From NCBI GenBank assembly GCA_910589415.1, contig OU342630.1, positions 72,846,186 to 72,910,185 of the forward strand: a stretch of DNA of 64,000 nucleotides. Reading direction: 5' to 3'. A program made the position numbers and the translations under genes. Of the stretch, positions 32,662-44,829 are shown piece by piece (position 1 is the stretch's first letter; every line of letters begins with the position of its first letter). The notes beneath the pieces were generated by a model. The model saw only the letters and a program-made list of their open reading frames with translations, was not told the DNA's origin and searched no databases. Source of the stretch: Malachius bipustulatus. Its lineage: Eukaryota > Arthropoda > Insecta > Coleoptera > Melyridae.

Positions 32662-35600
32662 TTAATTTGCGCTTATGTGCGAGAAACACCTGATCCTTTC
32701 CTTCACTTCTTTTTCGATATCCAAAACCGCATCAAGCAAAAATCGTTTATACGGATGGTTGTAATAAAGAAATACTTTAAAACAGGGATCTATCTTTTTC
32801 TTCTCGATAGCTGATTTTATGAAATATTTGGCTTCCGCTGAATATTTCTTTGGAGGTGGATAATCTTGAAAATTACCTGAAAAAATTGAATTAAATTGAA
32901 AAATAAAATAAGTAAGAAAGAGAGTACATTAGCAAAACGTAAAAGCTTATATTCACCCATAAAAGCTAAGGCTATGGTATCATTTCCACTATAATCAGGA
33001 ATAGCGGGAGCATATTTCCATCCTCTTCCTTCATACACAAGATCTAAACCAGCGAATATAAAATTATAGGGAACGTCAGAAAAATATCTCTCCAGTTCCT
33101 TTACTGCTGATGTGCAATTAATCCTGTCATTACACTGCGATGTTCCTGTTTCGAAGAACATGATCTTCCGTATTGGGTACTGCTGAAATGGAGCAAACTC
33201 TGACAGTTCACGTGCGTGCCACTTTTTTCTAGAAATATACGTGAATTGTCCCATTTTCTTGAAGTCTTCACCGTAGTAACCTGAAAGTATTAGTATATGT
33301 ACTTACTTAATCTGACGGTTTATTTTCCATCAATTATACAAAAATTTTTCAGTGCCTAAGACCACATCATTGTGCTCTTCCAACTATACGCAAAAATCAA
33401 AGTGTAGTACCCCAAAATTTTGCCTGATTTTGATTGGTGATAATTTTTCATAATTATTCTCAAGGGATGTCGATTTTGTTTTCGCATGTCTGTGACCCTA
33501 TACTTTAGTTTTCTGCCTTATTGAATCTAAACTAAGAAAAGAAAACTGTCAGCAAATTTTCTACAGGGTGATATGTGAAGTTTCGTTTGGATTGTAGCTA
33601 AAATTTCAGATAAGAGAATCCAGGGACAGAAATTGACTCAGGATAAATATTTAAAATAAAAGATTGCTTAAAAGATTGCCCGGTTGCACGAACGTAATTA
33701 AAAATCTTTGAGATAATCATCGATTTTAAAACGACCTGTATTATCAAAATATTGGCCTGATAGTGCTGGAAACAAACTCTACTCCCTTGTAGAAGAGTTA
33801 ATTACCAACAAAAATTAAAATATCCTTAAAAATATTCACCATATTTTCAAAATTTGAAATTCAAAATCGGTAATTATCTGAAATATTTTTAATTACTTTC
33901 GTGCAACCGGCCCTAATAACTTGTGTCCAAACTAGCATTCATTTGTAAACAATTGAAGAATTTTCTGGCTGAAACGAGATAAAAAATTAGTTGATAAAGC
34001 AGTAAAATTACATTTATGCACGTTCTAAGGGAGAATAAGCGCTATTTCTTACTCAAGAATGGTTCGTAGCCTTCGTTACGAAAATTGCAACAATCACTAG
34101 CTCGTTTCAGTCAAGTAGTGATCGTTAGAATTTTTGTAACGATGATTCCGAAGCATTCTCATGTAAGAAAGTGCTAATTCCCCCTAAAAACGTTCAGATG
34201 TAATTTAGTTGTTATCAACCTTTTTTTTTATCTCGTGTCAGCCAGAAAATTCTCAAATTGTTCACAAATGAAGGCTAGTTTTCGAAAACAAGCCGATTTT
34301 TATTCAATTTTCTTCCAAAACCAGTTTCCAGAATAAATTCAAATTTGAGTAATTTTTTTATGCAATATTTTGTTTAAAATGTTTCTCCTATGAGTCATTT
34401 TCGTCCATGGATTTTTTTGGCTGAAGTTTTAGCTTTAGTACGAGTCTTAAATCGGTTAGCGAGGAAAAAAGTTGACTTACCCTGGAAATGCAGGTGTTAA
34501 CTAGAAAATTTGAAAACCATCTCGAGGTGAGACATCAAGCGTAAAGATTTGCTCATCTAAACTTACAAGAAAAATTTATTTGGAAAACGGAGGTATACGA
34601 AAACCTCTTTTTGCATGCAATTTTGCATGCCTTCGCGTATCATCCTGTAGAAAATTTGTTGACAGTTTTTTTGAGTCCAATAAAACAGAAAAATAAAGGA
34701 TAGCGCTGATGACATGCGAAAACAAAATCGAGATCTCTTGGAAATATTGAAAGTTATCCCCAATCAAAATGAGCAAAAATTTTGGGGTACGACACTTTGT
34801 GTAGATAGTGTCTTCTGATTGTAGACCTATGTCATAATGTTGTCGCGAATAATTTTATTCATTAACTTTGCATATTGATAGATACAGGGTGTTTCATAGG
34901 CAGACGCGCCATAATAGGGATTTCGATGTCAAAATCTTAGGATTGAATTATTATCTTATCTATGCATTTCAGAGAGAAATGTAAAACTATGCAACAACAG
35001 AAGCAGTTTTTCAATCTTAAAATAAATTATGGTGCTTCGGCCAATGAAATACACGGTATATTTAGGTAAGTTTTCAGATTTTTGATATAATTAGTCCATT
35101 TAAGGATAATCCAAGGTTATAGCGCAAGACCCTGTATATAGTAAATTTGTATATTCATATTTACTGAGTTCAACTCTATAAAATGTTATAAAAGTTTTGG
35201 ATATTCGGCAAACAATTTTCTGTAAGTATTTGCTACAATTATGCCTAGTCTTGCATCTTAAAAGGTAAATTAACTTATTCGAAGTTAATATTAACATTAT
35301 TCCAATTAAAAATACTCATCCAATTATAACTTTGAGATTTAGTACGAATGGAGAGCAACAAAATAATAAATTGTCTTGTATGGAGAGAAGCTGCGTTGAA
35401 ATTTTAATGTAAGACTTAAAGTTCTCAAAGTTTAAACGAAAAGTTTTCAAATTTGAAAATGTTTTTTACGCAGTGTAAAATGTTCCCTTAATAAAAAGTA
35501 TTTTTACACGCGCCGGAACAGAAATTGACTTCTACATCAAAATATTGCCATACAAGTGTGACGCAAGTGCAATTTGTATTTCCTTCAAGTTGTGTTATTG

Positions 35601-38600
35601 GACGATGAATAACTAGAATGTTTGGAAAAATATTCCTACTGCAGCATTTGGAGCACAAAAATAAAAACTGAGTCTTCTTTCGTTCTCTTAAAAAAACAAT
35701 CAAGTATTTCTGATCATGATTTAAACTTACTTATACTTTTCTGACCATGATCTGTAAGTTACTTTACCCCACTGAATCATGAAAATTTCTGTGATTCTTT
35801 TGATTCCTTAAACAATCATAAAATAATAATAAAATGTCTAATTTATTATTTTGCTTTTACAAACGTTAAAAGCCTGATTCAGATAATTTGAAAAGTCGAA
35901 TTAAAAGAATAATGCCCAGATCAGAGGTAAACAAGCCAATTGTTGCCTCAAATTATTTTATATACAATTTCAGGGCGATTAAGTAAAAAATGACTCACGA
36001 TGATTTAACACGAGGAAGACAGATGAAATCGCTCCAATGATGACGAGGATAACTATAGTGGCAACCACACACCTGGTGAGGGTGTCTCTGAGCATCATCC
36101 TCCAAATAGAAGTTCTTTCACTGGAATCCAGAAGCGGTGTGTACTCATTTGCCCCTGACAGGTCAAGAGGGGGTTCCGATGTTGCTACCAGTGGCGAAAT
36201 CGGAGGACCAGGAGTCAGCTCCCCTACAAGGTTAAAATTATTTAATGTAAGTTCCAATTTAGTCAGATTTCACGGATTGCGTTTCGTTCAACGAGAGACC
36301 CGCGCATAATGTTTATTGTCCTCAGCTGGGTCGGGCTAGAGTCCTTCGATATATAAGAGTCTGGCCACGTCTGGCCATACGCGGTCATGTTTCTGATTGG
36401 TTAGCCGCCTCGGCGGCCATTTTTATCCTTTTAGCTCCGGCGAGTGCCATAAGATTAGCATTAGCCGGCCTCGAGAATGTCTACTAATTAATTTTTTTCA
36501 TCGAATTGCATATACCTATAGTCCAATAAAGTCTAAAAAGTCATACGTATCGATTAAGAATACACATCCTTTTGATAGTTCGATTTATTTTGTTTCATGT
36601 ACGTGTTTTTATAGTAACCGTCCAGTTTGTCTAAACACTCCATCCCGCATAAATAAGTATACGTCAACATTGGTTTTGAATGAGAATTAAATGCACAACA
36701 CAGAGGATAGAATGTCATTACGTGAATAAATTTTATGTAGTTAATTGTCAGTGGCTCTCAAACTGACGTAAGCGGTTCAATTCATTTTTTGAATGATTCC
36801 TTCAATAATTACACTCGTTCACAACTTGACATTTAACTGTTTGACATTTTCTGGTGAAATTAAAAATATTAATTCGGACGGTTAGTAAGACGTCACATCT
36901 GACTTTTTAAAGTTAATCCTACTATATATGGCTACAAATAATGCCTGGTCGTTGTGCAATTAGTTATTGTTGCAATAGTGAAAAAAAAAAATTAAAAATA
37001 TACTTTAAAATTCAATATAAAATTAAAGAAACTCGCTTTAATCTAATACTTCCAGATAGATTTTATCAAAAGTTAGAAAGAATAATGAACATTTTACTGA
37101 ATCATTTATAAAATAATGAAATGCGAAGTTGAATAGATTTTAGATGGTTTTAGTACTCCGTTCTAAGCGCCTATCTCATCAATGAATTTTTTCGGTGAAA
37201 CAGGATAAACATGGCTGCCGCAGGCCGTATGACCAGACTCTTGTATATCGAGGGACTCCAGGTCGGGCCAACTGCAGTGCTTCTTTGGAAACATAAAGAG
37301 GACAGCGTCCAGCGTCTTGAAAGGATCTGCCCAATGCAGACTTGTTTCCGTTTGAACGCGTATTGTTCTCATACAACAGCAAGAGGTGTTGATAAAAAAA
37401 AGAAAAAATAAGTACCCAATTCAATAACATCTCAACAAACAATATAGCTTACCCTCTAGTCATTGTAATAGCCATGAATGTTCCATAATAATGATTGTAA
37501 AAAAGTCAGTGAGTTGTTTTCATAGAAATTGATCCACTTATACATGGAGCAGTAGCTCGCGTGCACTCCGAATACATGCAGGACGTTATTGAGTCCATTA
37601 AAATTAAGAATAATCTATCAAATTTTCCCGTTACCACCGGTGGTAACGGGTTTCCTCATCCAAGTTGGAACCTAATTATTTTAATAAGCACGATGAAAAG
37701 AAGTTTTCATCGTTTACTAGACATTTAGCTTACTGTCTCTGGAACGGATACCATGTGATTCTTCAATTTTTTTTCGTTAACCTATACAGGAAGGAGGATT
37801 TGCGTGATTGTGGTGGAACCGGGATGGGTGATGCAAATGCGGACGCTGTTTTCGACTTTTAATGCTCCTTGAATAGGGTAAACTGACATTTTGTAAAGTA
37901 TTAAATCTTCAGAAATGCAATAATATCAAGGCAAATTGAACTTTCATTAATTTATTACCAAATCTTTGGATAAAAAAATTCTTACAGCACTGCGGTAAGA
38001 AAATTTACTATTCCTAAAAAGTGCATGAAGCTTATCACAGCATGCTCCGAGTGCGCTAGATACTGATCAGTGATCAGTCTGCAGACTATACATGTATAGT
38101 ATGATAATAATAATAATTTCCCTACCTTCTTCCCTTGCAGGAGTGGAGTAGGATGGCGATACAATTGGATGAGATCCTCCAACAGCAGGTGCTAGAACTT
38201 ATAGCAATATGATAGAGGAATATAATAACATAATTATAAATGTCTTGTAAGATAAGGTGGGGTAAGTGTGTATATGGGGTAAGTGTGTAAGCGCGAAATA
38301 ATTTTTATTCCGATTACACACAGGTGCTGCTATCTATGAAACACTAAATAGAGGCTCATTGGCAACCATTGTAACCTAAAACCGAAGTTACCATTATACT
38401 ATGTAATGGCGGGAAGAGCTTATTTTTCATAACCTCTTTTCGCACACAAGGCACGTAGTTGGTAGATGTTTTTTCATCGTGTGACATCTTCGTACAAAAT
38501 TAGTTTTTTGAAGTTTTTTTGTGTCTTATAAGGTAAGAATTACAGTTATTTTCAGTTTGGATCAAGGATTTGTTTTTATTTCGTACTAGTACACACTTAA

Positions 38601-41600
38601 CACTCAAATTCAGCTCGGTGCAAATGTGTATTATTTTTGCTAGGCAAGTGTGTACTAATACACACTTTCCCCATACACACTTACCCGGTACTAAAGCTAC
38701 CACTTATTTCAGGAAACTTAGTTTTTGCCGTTACAAAAAAGTTGAAATGGGTCGAACATATGTAAGAAAAAGTGACCGGGGTAAGTCTTACACAAAAGAG
38801 GACTTGAAACGAGCTATGGAGGAGGTCAAGAGCGGACGGAGTACTGCGTATAAAGCCAGTGCCAAATATAACATACCAAAGATGACACTTAATTACTACA
38901 TAAGGGGTATAAGAGGGAAAAAAAGCAATACTCAGGGTAGGAACACAGTTATTGCATTAGATGAAGAAAATAAATTGGCAGAGGGAATAAGAACAATGGA
39001 AAAATGGGGATGGGGATTAAGTAGGGTGGAAATATTGAGGATTGTGGGTGACTACGTTAACCGTAATCGTCTTAAAACTCCTTTCAAAAACGATGTTCCT
39101 GGGGAAGATTGGTTCCTGGGGTTTTCGAAAAGACATAATTTGTCTATCAAGAAACCACAGTCTGTAGAGTATGTCCGCAAGAAAAGTATGGACCTATTTA
39201 TAATAAACGAGTATTTCCAACTACTAGAAAAAACATTAGATGACTTTGATTTGCGTAATAAACCACATCTCAACTGGAATCTCGATGAATCAGGCTTCTG
39301 CTTAAATCCCTCTAAAACTAAAGTTGTGGGAAATAAAGGGACTGCAGCTTCACGAACCACAGCTAGCGCAGGACGAGAAAACGTAACAGTTCTTATGGCA
39401 GTAAATGCTGCAGGTCATAAAGCACCCCCCTTTATTATATTTAAAGGTAAGAATATCTGGGATGAATGGATTGCTCCGGAAGGCCAAGGTTTTCCAGGAA
39501 CCACGTACGCCGCTACGGCCAACGGATGGATGGAGTCCGAAATTTTTTTAAACTACTTTGAGAAGAGTTTTATAAAACAAATTGGGGAAACTAGGCCAGT
39601 TTTATTAATATAATGGTCATGTCTCTCACGTTGATGAGCGTCTTATATTAAGTGCGTTGCGAAATAATGTTACCATATTAAAACTGCCCCCTCACTCTAG
39701 TCACCTGCTACAGCCGCTTGATGTAATCAGTGTCTTTCGTTCACTGAAGACAAGATGGGATATGGAAGTCATACAGTGGCAAAGGCATAACCAGGGTTAC
39801 AGGATTCCAAAAAAACACTTTAGTAGGCTAATAGGAAAAATATGGAGAGAAACACAACCTGAAATAATAAGCAGCGGTTTTAGAAAAGGGGGGATATATC
39901 CCTTCGATTCCAAAGCTATCTCCTCAGATAACTACGACCCACTTGCCTTAAAACGATGGGAAACTCATCAGAAAAATATCAATTTGCAGAATCCTAATAA
40001 TCAACATGAAAAAACAAAACAACAAAATGATCTGGATGAACCTGGAACTTCCAGCCTTTCCAACCACATAGAACGTGATGTCGATTCTGACAATTTAAAG
40101 CCAGAAAACGGGACTTCATTTGAAGAGCTGCTTTTAGAAATGGTGAAACAACACAAAGGGATGGAAGAGAAAAAACCCAGAAGAAAGATTGCGGGGGGAG
40201 CCGAAATTATAACACCTCCAGAGGTACTGAAACGCTTACAAGAAAAGGAGATTAAGAAGCCATTGAAAAAAAGTAAAATCTCTAAGATAGTAATCGAAAG
40301 AGAAACATCATCAGATGAAGAAGTAATTTGTAGGTACAGATAAGAGTGATGATGATATTGAAGAAGAATTTAGAGATCAGGAAGAATTAGATACATTTAT
40401 GGATTTATGGATTAACTAAACAAAGAACATTCAGATGTAGATGTTGATGATTGGGTATTGGTGGTATTCATGGGTAAAAAATCAAGAAAACATTATATTG
40501 GTCAAGTTTTATCGATAAAAAAAGAAGATGAAGAAGTGGAAGTAAAATTTTTACGAAAAGTCCATACGTTAGACCCAACTGCTACAAATTCGTTCATCTG
40601 GGCTGATCCTAAGGAATGTTCTTTCATTGGAACTCAAGAAATTATTATGGTTCTTCCAAAGCCAGTTGTTAGTAAAAGGGGTTTGCATCGATTTGGACTT
40701 TCTTTCACAAATTATAATGTTCAGTAATAATATAAGAATAATCATAATTGTTTTTTTAAGTTAATAGCCTTTAAGATGTTGTATGAAACATATTTTTTGT
40801 TACTTCTAGTTTTTAAAAGAATTTTATTTTTTGTTAAAAAGTTTGTAACTTGAAAAGTTACTGATAAGTGAATAAAAAAATCCTTGCAGCATTCGAAAAA
40901 TATAATATCACAGTTTTACACACTTGCCCCAGACTTTGTCGCCCAGACCTATATATGTGTATTAAATTTGGCTCGCATACACACTTTCCCCGTTACACGA
41001 GGGAAGTGTGTACTATGGGCGAAAAAAAATAATAATATATGAATAAATCCGAAAAATTGTTCATAATAAAACTTAGTTGTGAATATTTATACACAATACC
41101 CGTAAGTATATTATGCTAAAGTTTGAAATCTTCAACTTTCGTAATTTGTTTAAAAAAATGGTTTAAATCTGAACTTTTAAAATATTGCTACACACTTACC
41201 CCACCACCTTACCTTATGTAAATATAATTATTCACAATTTTTGAACATAGGAATTTTTTTATTAGTATGATTAAAATAAATAAATAAATTGCGCAGAAAG
41301 TTTGTGGATTCTCTAAAACTCATTTGACACAAACTTGTTTCAAGTTACGATGTAAAATAGCATACAGAGGCCAAAAAATGTAAAAATTATAAGAGTAAAG
41401 TACCCTTGTTTGTGAAGATAGTAAAAAATGTGAAAAGTGGTTTAGAATTAAAATTTAAAGTCAGATATAAATTTTTGTAGATTTTTGACATGAATTATTA
41501 TAATTTTTTTTTCAAAAATGCTTGAGTTATTTGTTATTTGTTATTTCAATAATTTAAGTAAGTTAAAATTTTTGTTAAATTAAATCTTGGTAAATCTTAA

Positions 41601-42348
41601 TTAAACATTTTACTTTACATTAAAAAAAATCAAACTAGGTCACAAATGCGTATCTAACTTTAAATTTTAATTCGAAACAAGCTTTTCTTATAATTTTTTT
41701 TAATATTTTTTTTAATATCTGCACAAACAAGGTTACTTTACTTTTATAAAATTTTCACATATTTAGTCCTAACCTGTATACTACACATCGTAACTTAAAA
41801 CAAGTATGTGTAAAATAAGTTTTAGAGCATCACAAACTTTCTGCGCAATTTTTTTTTTTTAATTTAATCTTACTAACAAAAAAAATAATTTGGTGTATAT
41901 TTTTCGGATGTCACTGTATTTGAAATACAACCTACCAATATCTGTTTTTCTAGAAGAGGGAACAGATGGTGATGTTTTTGTAGGCAAATCTGTAGAATCT
42001 AAAATTTTGTTTCATACAGGAAAACAACCATTTTAAACTGTGAATTATGTGAAAAATATACCTGCATTTATTATTTTAGAATTGGAATCCACGGAGAGCC
42101 TATCATCTTTCATATTTGTTTGAAGACCTGAATGAAAGTGTACATTAAAAAAAAGAAACACAACAGATTTTAAATATTACCATCAGCGGATATTGTAGAG
42201 CTTTCCGAAAAACTAGGGGATGGAGCTTTAAGTGTATCTAAAAGATGTAATATTGGTTATTTTTTTAAATAAATGGTGATGTTATTATACCAATCAAAGA
42301 ATAAAATTACCCACCTGTACTGTTTGGTGAAACTTTTTCTTCTGACAT
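32662..42348 (-). CDS. Membrane peptidoglycan-recognition protein (PGRP-LC-like), non-amidase
   Basis: Eight exons on the minus strand join in phase: 42315-42348, 42181-42237, 42062-42127, 41936-41998, 38126-38191, 35999-36223, 32957-33280 and 32662-32876, giving 349 aa. Residues 1-146 are a Ser/Pro/Thr-rich cytoplasmic part with a dileucine-type EYTPLLD at 122-128. Residues about 147-168 are a membrane segment (CVVATIVILVIIGAISSVFL). The PGRP domain begins near 185 (SRKKWHARE) and shows VPYNFIFAGL, VYEGRGW (252-258) and IALAFMGNF. Insect membrane PGRPs bind peptidoglycan outside the cell and signal to the IMD pathway. The His-His pair of amidase PGRPs is replaced by FFET (212-215), and the later His and Cys zinc ligands are also absent, so this is a recognition protein. 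C220 and C226 fit the conserved family disulphide. I see no clear RHIM-like motif. The 3.7-kb intron after exon 4 holds a pogo-type transposon. Confidence 0.9.
33385..34815. repeat. Compound foldback: outer arms enclosing a MITE and a second palindrome
   Basis: The outer arms are about 33385-33560 and 34655-34815 (TACCCCAAAATTTTG and CAAAATTTTGG..GGTACG; ATTTTGTTTTCGCATGTC and its inverse). Inside are a MITE at 33678-33913 (CCGGTTGCACGAACGTAATT and its inverse) and a palindrome at about 33915-34290 (CATTTGTAAACAATTGAAG and its inverse). All lie in the PGRP intron 33281-35998. Confidence 0.65.
34880..35120. repeat. Probable TACAGGGTG-type element fragment
   Basis: The left phrase is TACAGGGTGTTTCATAGG and the right phrase is AGACCCTGTATA. 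The arms are not clearly matched between, so it may be a composite. It lies in the same PGRP intron. Confidence 0.35.
36520..36905. repeat. Dispersed repeat (copy A)
   Basis: This block of about 385 bp is strongly similar, in the same orientation, to 57362-57745. Both share AAACACTCCATCCCGCATAA, GTCAACATTGGTTTTGAATG and GAGGATAGAATGTCATTACG. It has no clear coding content. Confidence 0.8.
36941..37111 (+). pseudogene. Possible THAP-domain fragment
   Basis: A 56-aa frame opens MPGRCAISYCCNSEKKKLK, which resembles the start of a THAP zinc finger (MPxxCAxxxCxN). The rest (about 36 residues) lacks the conserved Pro, Trp and later Cys/His, and the frame stops early. It would fit a remnant of a P-element-like transposase. 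The evidence is only the first two or three metal-binding positions. Confidence 0.3.
37276..38125. other. Remainder of PGRP intron
   Basis: No exon is recognised. A short perfect palindrome-like TACCACCGGTGGTA lies near 37633. Confidence 0.35.
38248..41216 (+). mobile_element. pogo/Tigger-type DNA transposon (decayed)
   Basis: The element is bounded by TA dinucleotides (38248-38249 and 41215-41216). The ends are AAGATAAGGTGGGGTAAGTG on the left and, inverted on the right, AAGGTAAGGTGGTGGGGTAA. Motifs of the type ACACACTTACCCC or ACACACTTTCCCC recur near both ends (38269-38290, 38655-38687, about 40917-41005) and are probably binding sites for its transposase. It carries the broken transposase gene 38747-40727. 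It inserted in the PGRP intron between exons 4 and 5, opposite in strand to that gene. Confidence 0.85.
38747..40727 (+). pseudogene. pogo-type transposase, frameshifted
   Basis: The ATG at 38747 opens MGRTYVRKSDRGKSYTKED. Order: a psq-type helix-turn-helix (about residues 15-55), a CENP-B-type DNA-binding domain (about 70-140), then the DDE nuclease core. The first catalytic Asp is in WNLDESGF. A stop at 39611-39613 is caused by a frameshift; the frame resumes just after it with NGHVSHV, where the usual second Asp (DGH) is Asn. PLDVISVF then gives the third Asp. A second disruption follows ICRYR near 40342, and the C-terminal part continues at 40458-40727 (DWVLVVFMGKKSRKHYIG, with FIWADPKECSFIG). 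With one catalytic residue changed and at least two frame breaks, the enzyme is dead. Confidence 0.85.
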
Positions 42349-43920
42349 CTTAAAAACACACTTAGACAACACACTAAAAGAATTAGGATAAAATAGTATA
42401 AATTCGATACTATTAAAATTAATTATTATTTATTTTCAGACAGTTATTGCTGAATTATTTTTAAAATATTTAAACAGCCAGGCGAACGTTCTTTGCTGGA
42501 ATATCTTTTCTTAAATCTATTATCATGTTTTTTAAGTAGCAACGGCTCTGATTGATAACATGAATATAATATACAGGGTGATCAGGATGCAATTTAGTAT
42601 AAGTAGGTATCTCTGAAAGTAGGCGTAACTGAAATATGAAAATTTTGGCAAATAACCTTTAAATTTTAGCAAAAATCTGTTAATATGAATGAAGAATGTC
42701 CTTTGTTGGTTTATACTGTTGGGCAATAAACTATTATTATTAATATTATCAATAAAAATAATTATATCTCGGTTTAAAAAAAATGTAGGTATAGTGTTGC
42801 AAATTGAAACTGAAAAATAGGAATTACTTATATTCCATAAAATAATAATTCGGTTTAGCCTTCCGATTTTAACCTCGCAGATAGTCAAAATATGGCACCG
42901 ATGAAGGCCAAACTTAAAGGTACCTAAATGATTATGCGGGTAGGTACTAATCTACAGGTTATATAAATGAAATAGTATTAAGTTCATAAAAAAGAGATTC
43001 TTATAAGTTTTTGGTTTATTACCTACTTGTAAATAAAATAATATTATACATTCACATTTTTTGAGATACATGTACATAATATACACAAACAAAGATTTTT
43101 TCTTATGTATGTATTTACATTTTATTCTACCTTATCTAGGACTAGATGATGATACATAAGGATATACCTATAAATATGTATATTAAAAAAGTTACAAAAT
43201 ACAAAAAATTCTCATGTTCTGTTTGGTGAAAACAGAACGAAATATTTATTTTCAAAGTTTTATTTGGGTTAAAAGCTCTTAGGTACTGTTTAAGAATTTT
43301 TGATATGTATGCAATAATGACTCTTTATAATTCATTGAAATTTAGGAAAAGTGAAACCAAAATTTGACTCGTATATAGCCTGCTGGGACTGGAAAAAAGT
43401 CGCTTAGAAAACTAGTAAGCTTAGCACATTTAATTTTTAAATTATAATTAATTGAAGTGAAAATTTTGTTATATCTTTGTAGGTATTTCACATTTTATTG
43501 AATTTCCAATAACTAGTACAAAATTTTGATTGCATAGATGTTGAACACTTTAAAACAGTTTAAAAATTATTGTAAGACATTAGCATGTACGTTGATATAT
43601 TTTATTTAATTGCATCTATGGCAAACTTGCTCCAAACTCGCAAATTTTATATTTTAAATTTCACAATTTTAATTTTTTCGGTATCCAAGATTCAAGATAA
43701 TATCTTGTAACTTGTATCTAAGATACTTTGTGAAAACCTACCATCTGAATGTTCAAAATTTATTTTAGTTTAAAATCAGAATAACCCTTCATTACATAAA
43801 ATCAGATATTTTGCCCCCAACCCCAAGGCAAGATAAATTAAATAGCTTTTGATATAAGCGTCATCTGTCATCAGGAAATATTAGTATTATTTCTAGGTAT
43901 TTTTTAAGTAAGTACCTATC
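42349..43920. other. Intergenic region, including the PGRP promoter side
   Basis: No gene is seen. Just upstream of the PGRP start (minus strand) is a small palindrome AATAGTAT..ATACTATT at about 42390-42416 with a TATA-like TTATACTAT in it. TACAGGGTGATCAGG near 42571 is another element end. The 118-codon minus frame at 42532-42888 is AT-rich and unrecognised. Confidence 0.4.
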
Positions 43921-44804
43921 TACAGTGTGACCCATTTGTTCTTGAAACACCCTGTAGAATCATAATTTATGGTGCGATTTAAAAAAAAAATCTTTTAAAC
44001 CATAGAGCTTGATAAGCTATATTTTGGGAGCAAAAAGCGTCTCATTCCTACAATATCCAGGGCCTACTAGATCAGTGTTTACTTGTAAAATCTCAAAAAT
44101 TCATATTAGCGATTTTTTTAGAAAAAAATTGGGCACGCCACGGGATTCACCAGCCCTCAAAACGGTACTGTACCAAATTTTATTGGAAATGTCAGAGTAA
44201 AAAGGATCTTGTAGTTATTTTAAAAATTCATAATAATACTCCGAATTTTCATAAATTAATTTGAAAAAGGACAAAAGCTATCATAAGTAAAAATTAAAAT
44301 TAAAAAAAAGTAAAAAAAAAAGTAAAAATAAAAATAAAAAAAATTAAAAAAAAATAAAAAAAAAATAAATTAATAAATAAAAAATTATAATTAAAAAATT
44401 AAAGTACCTACATTATCACCAACTAGATGTTCAATTTCTATTTCGTCTCTCTTGACCTTTTCGAATAAATTAATGAAAATTCGGAGTTCTATTATGAATT
44501 TCTAAAATAACTGCAAGATCCTTATTACTCTGACATTTCCAATAAAATTTAGTACAGTACCGTTTTGAGGGCTGGTGAATCCAGTAGCGTGCACAGTTTT
44601 TTTCTAAAAAAATCGCTAATATGAATTTTTGAGATTTTACAAGTAAACACTGATCTAGTAGGCCTTGGATTTTGTAGGAATGAGACGCTTTTTGCTCCCA
44701 AAATATAGTTTATCAAGCTCTATGGTTTAAAAGAAATTTCTTTAAAATCACACCATAAATTAAGATTCTACAGGGTGTTTCAAGAACAAATGGGTCACAC
44801 TGTA
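43921..44804. repeat. Large palindromic element with about 350-bp arms
   Basis: Left arm 43921-44271 starts TACAGTGTGACCCATTTG. Right arm 44456-44804 ends CAAATGGGTCACACTGTA, and the two match almost throughout. The 180-bp loop is a poly(A)-rich run. No gene is inside; the 63-codon frame at 44009-44200 is part of the arm. Confidence 0.85.
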
Positions 44805-44829
44805 TATATTTTGGTCTCTTTTAATAAAA

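Larger units (their letters stand above)
36328..37275. repeat. Element with about 65-bp inverted arms, containing a THAP-like start
   Basis: The left arm has GAGTCCTTCGATATATAAGA and CTGGCCATACGCGG. The right arm (37197-37275) carries CCGTATGACCAGACTC and TATATCGAGGGACTCC in inverted order. Matching is roughly three in four. A frame at 36941 resembling a THAP domain start lies between, so a decayed P-like element is possible. It sits in the PGRP intron 36224-38125. Confidence 0.45.

Noticed and set aside
36037..36309. 90-codon plus frame over the PGRP membrane exon
   Set aside because: It is the shadow of the minus-strand coding exon, whose protein is clearly recognised.
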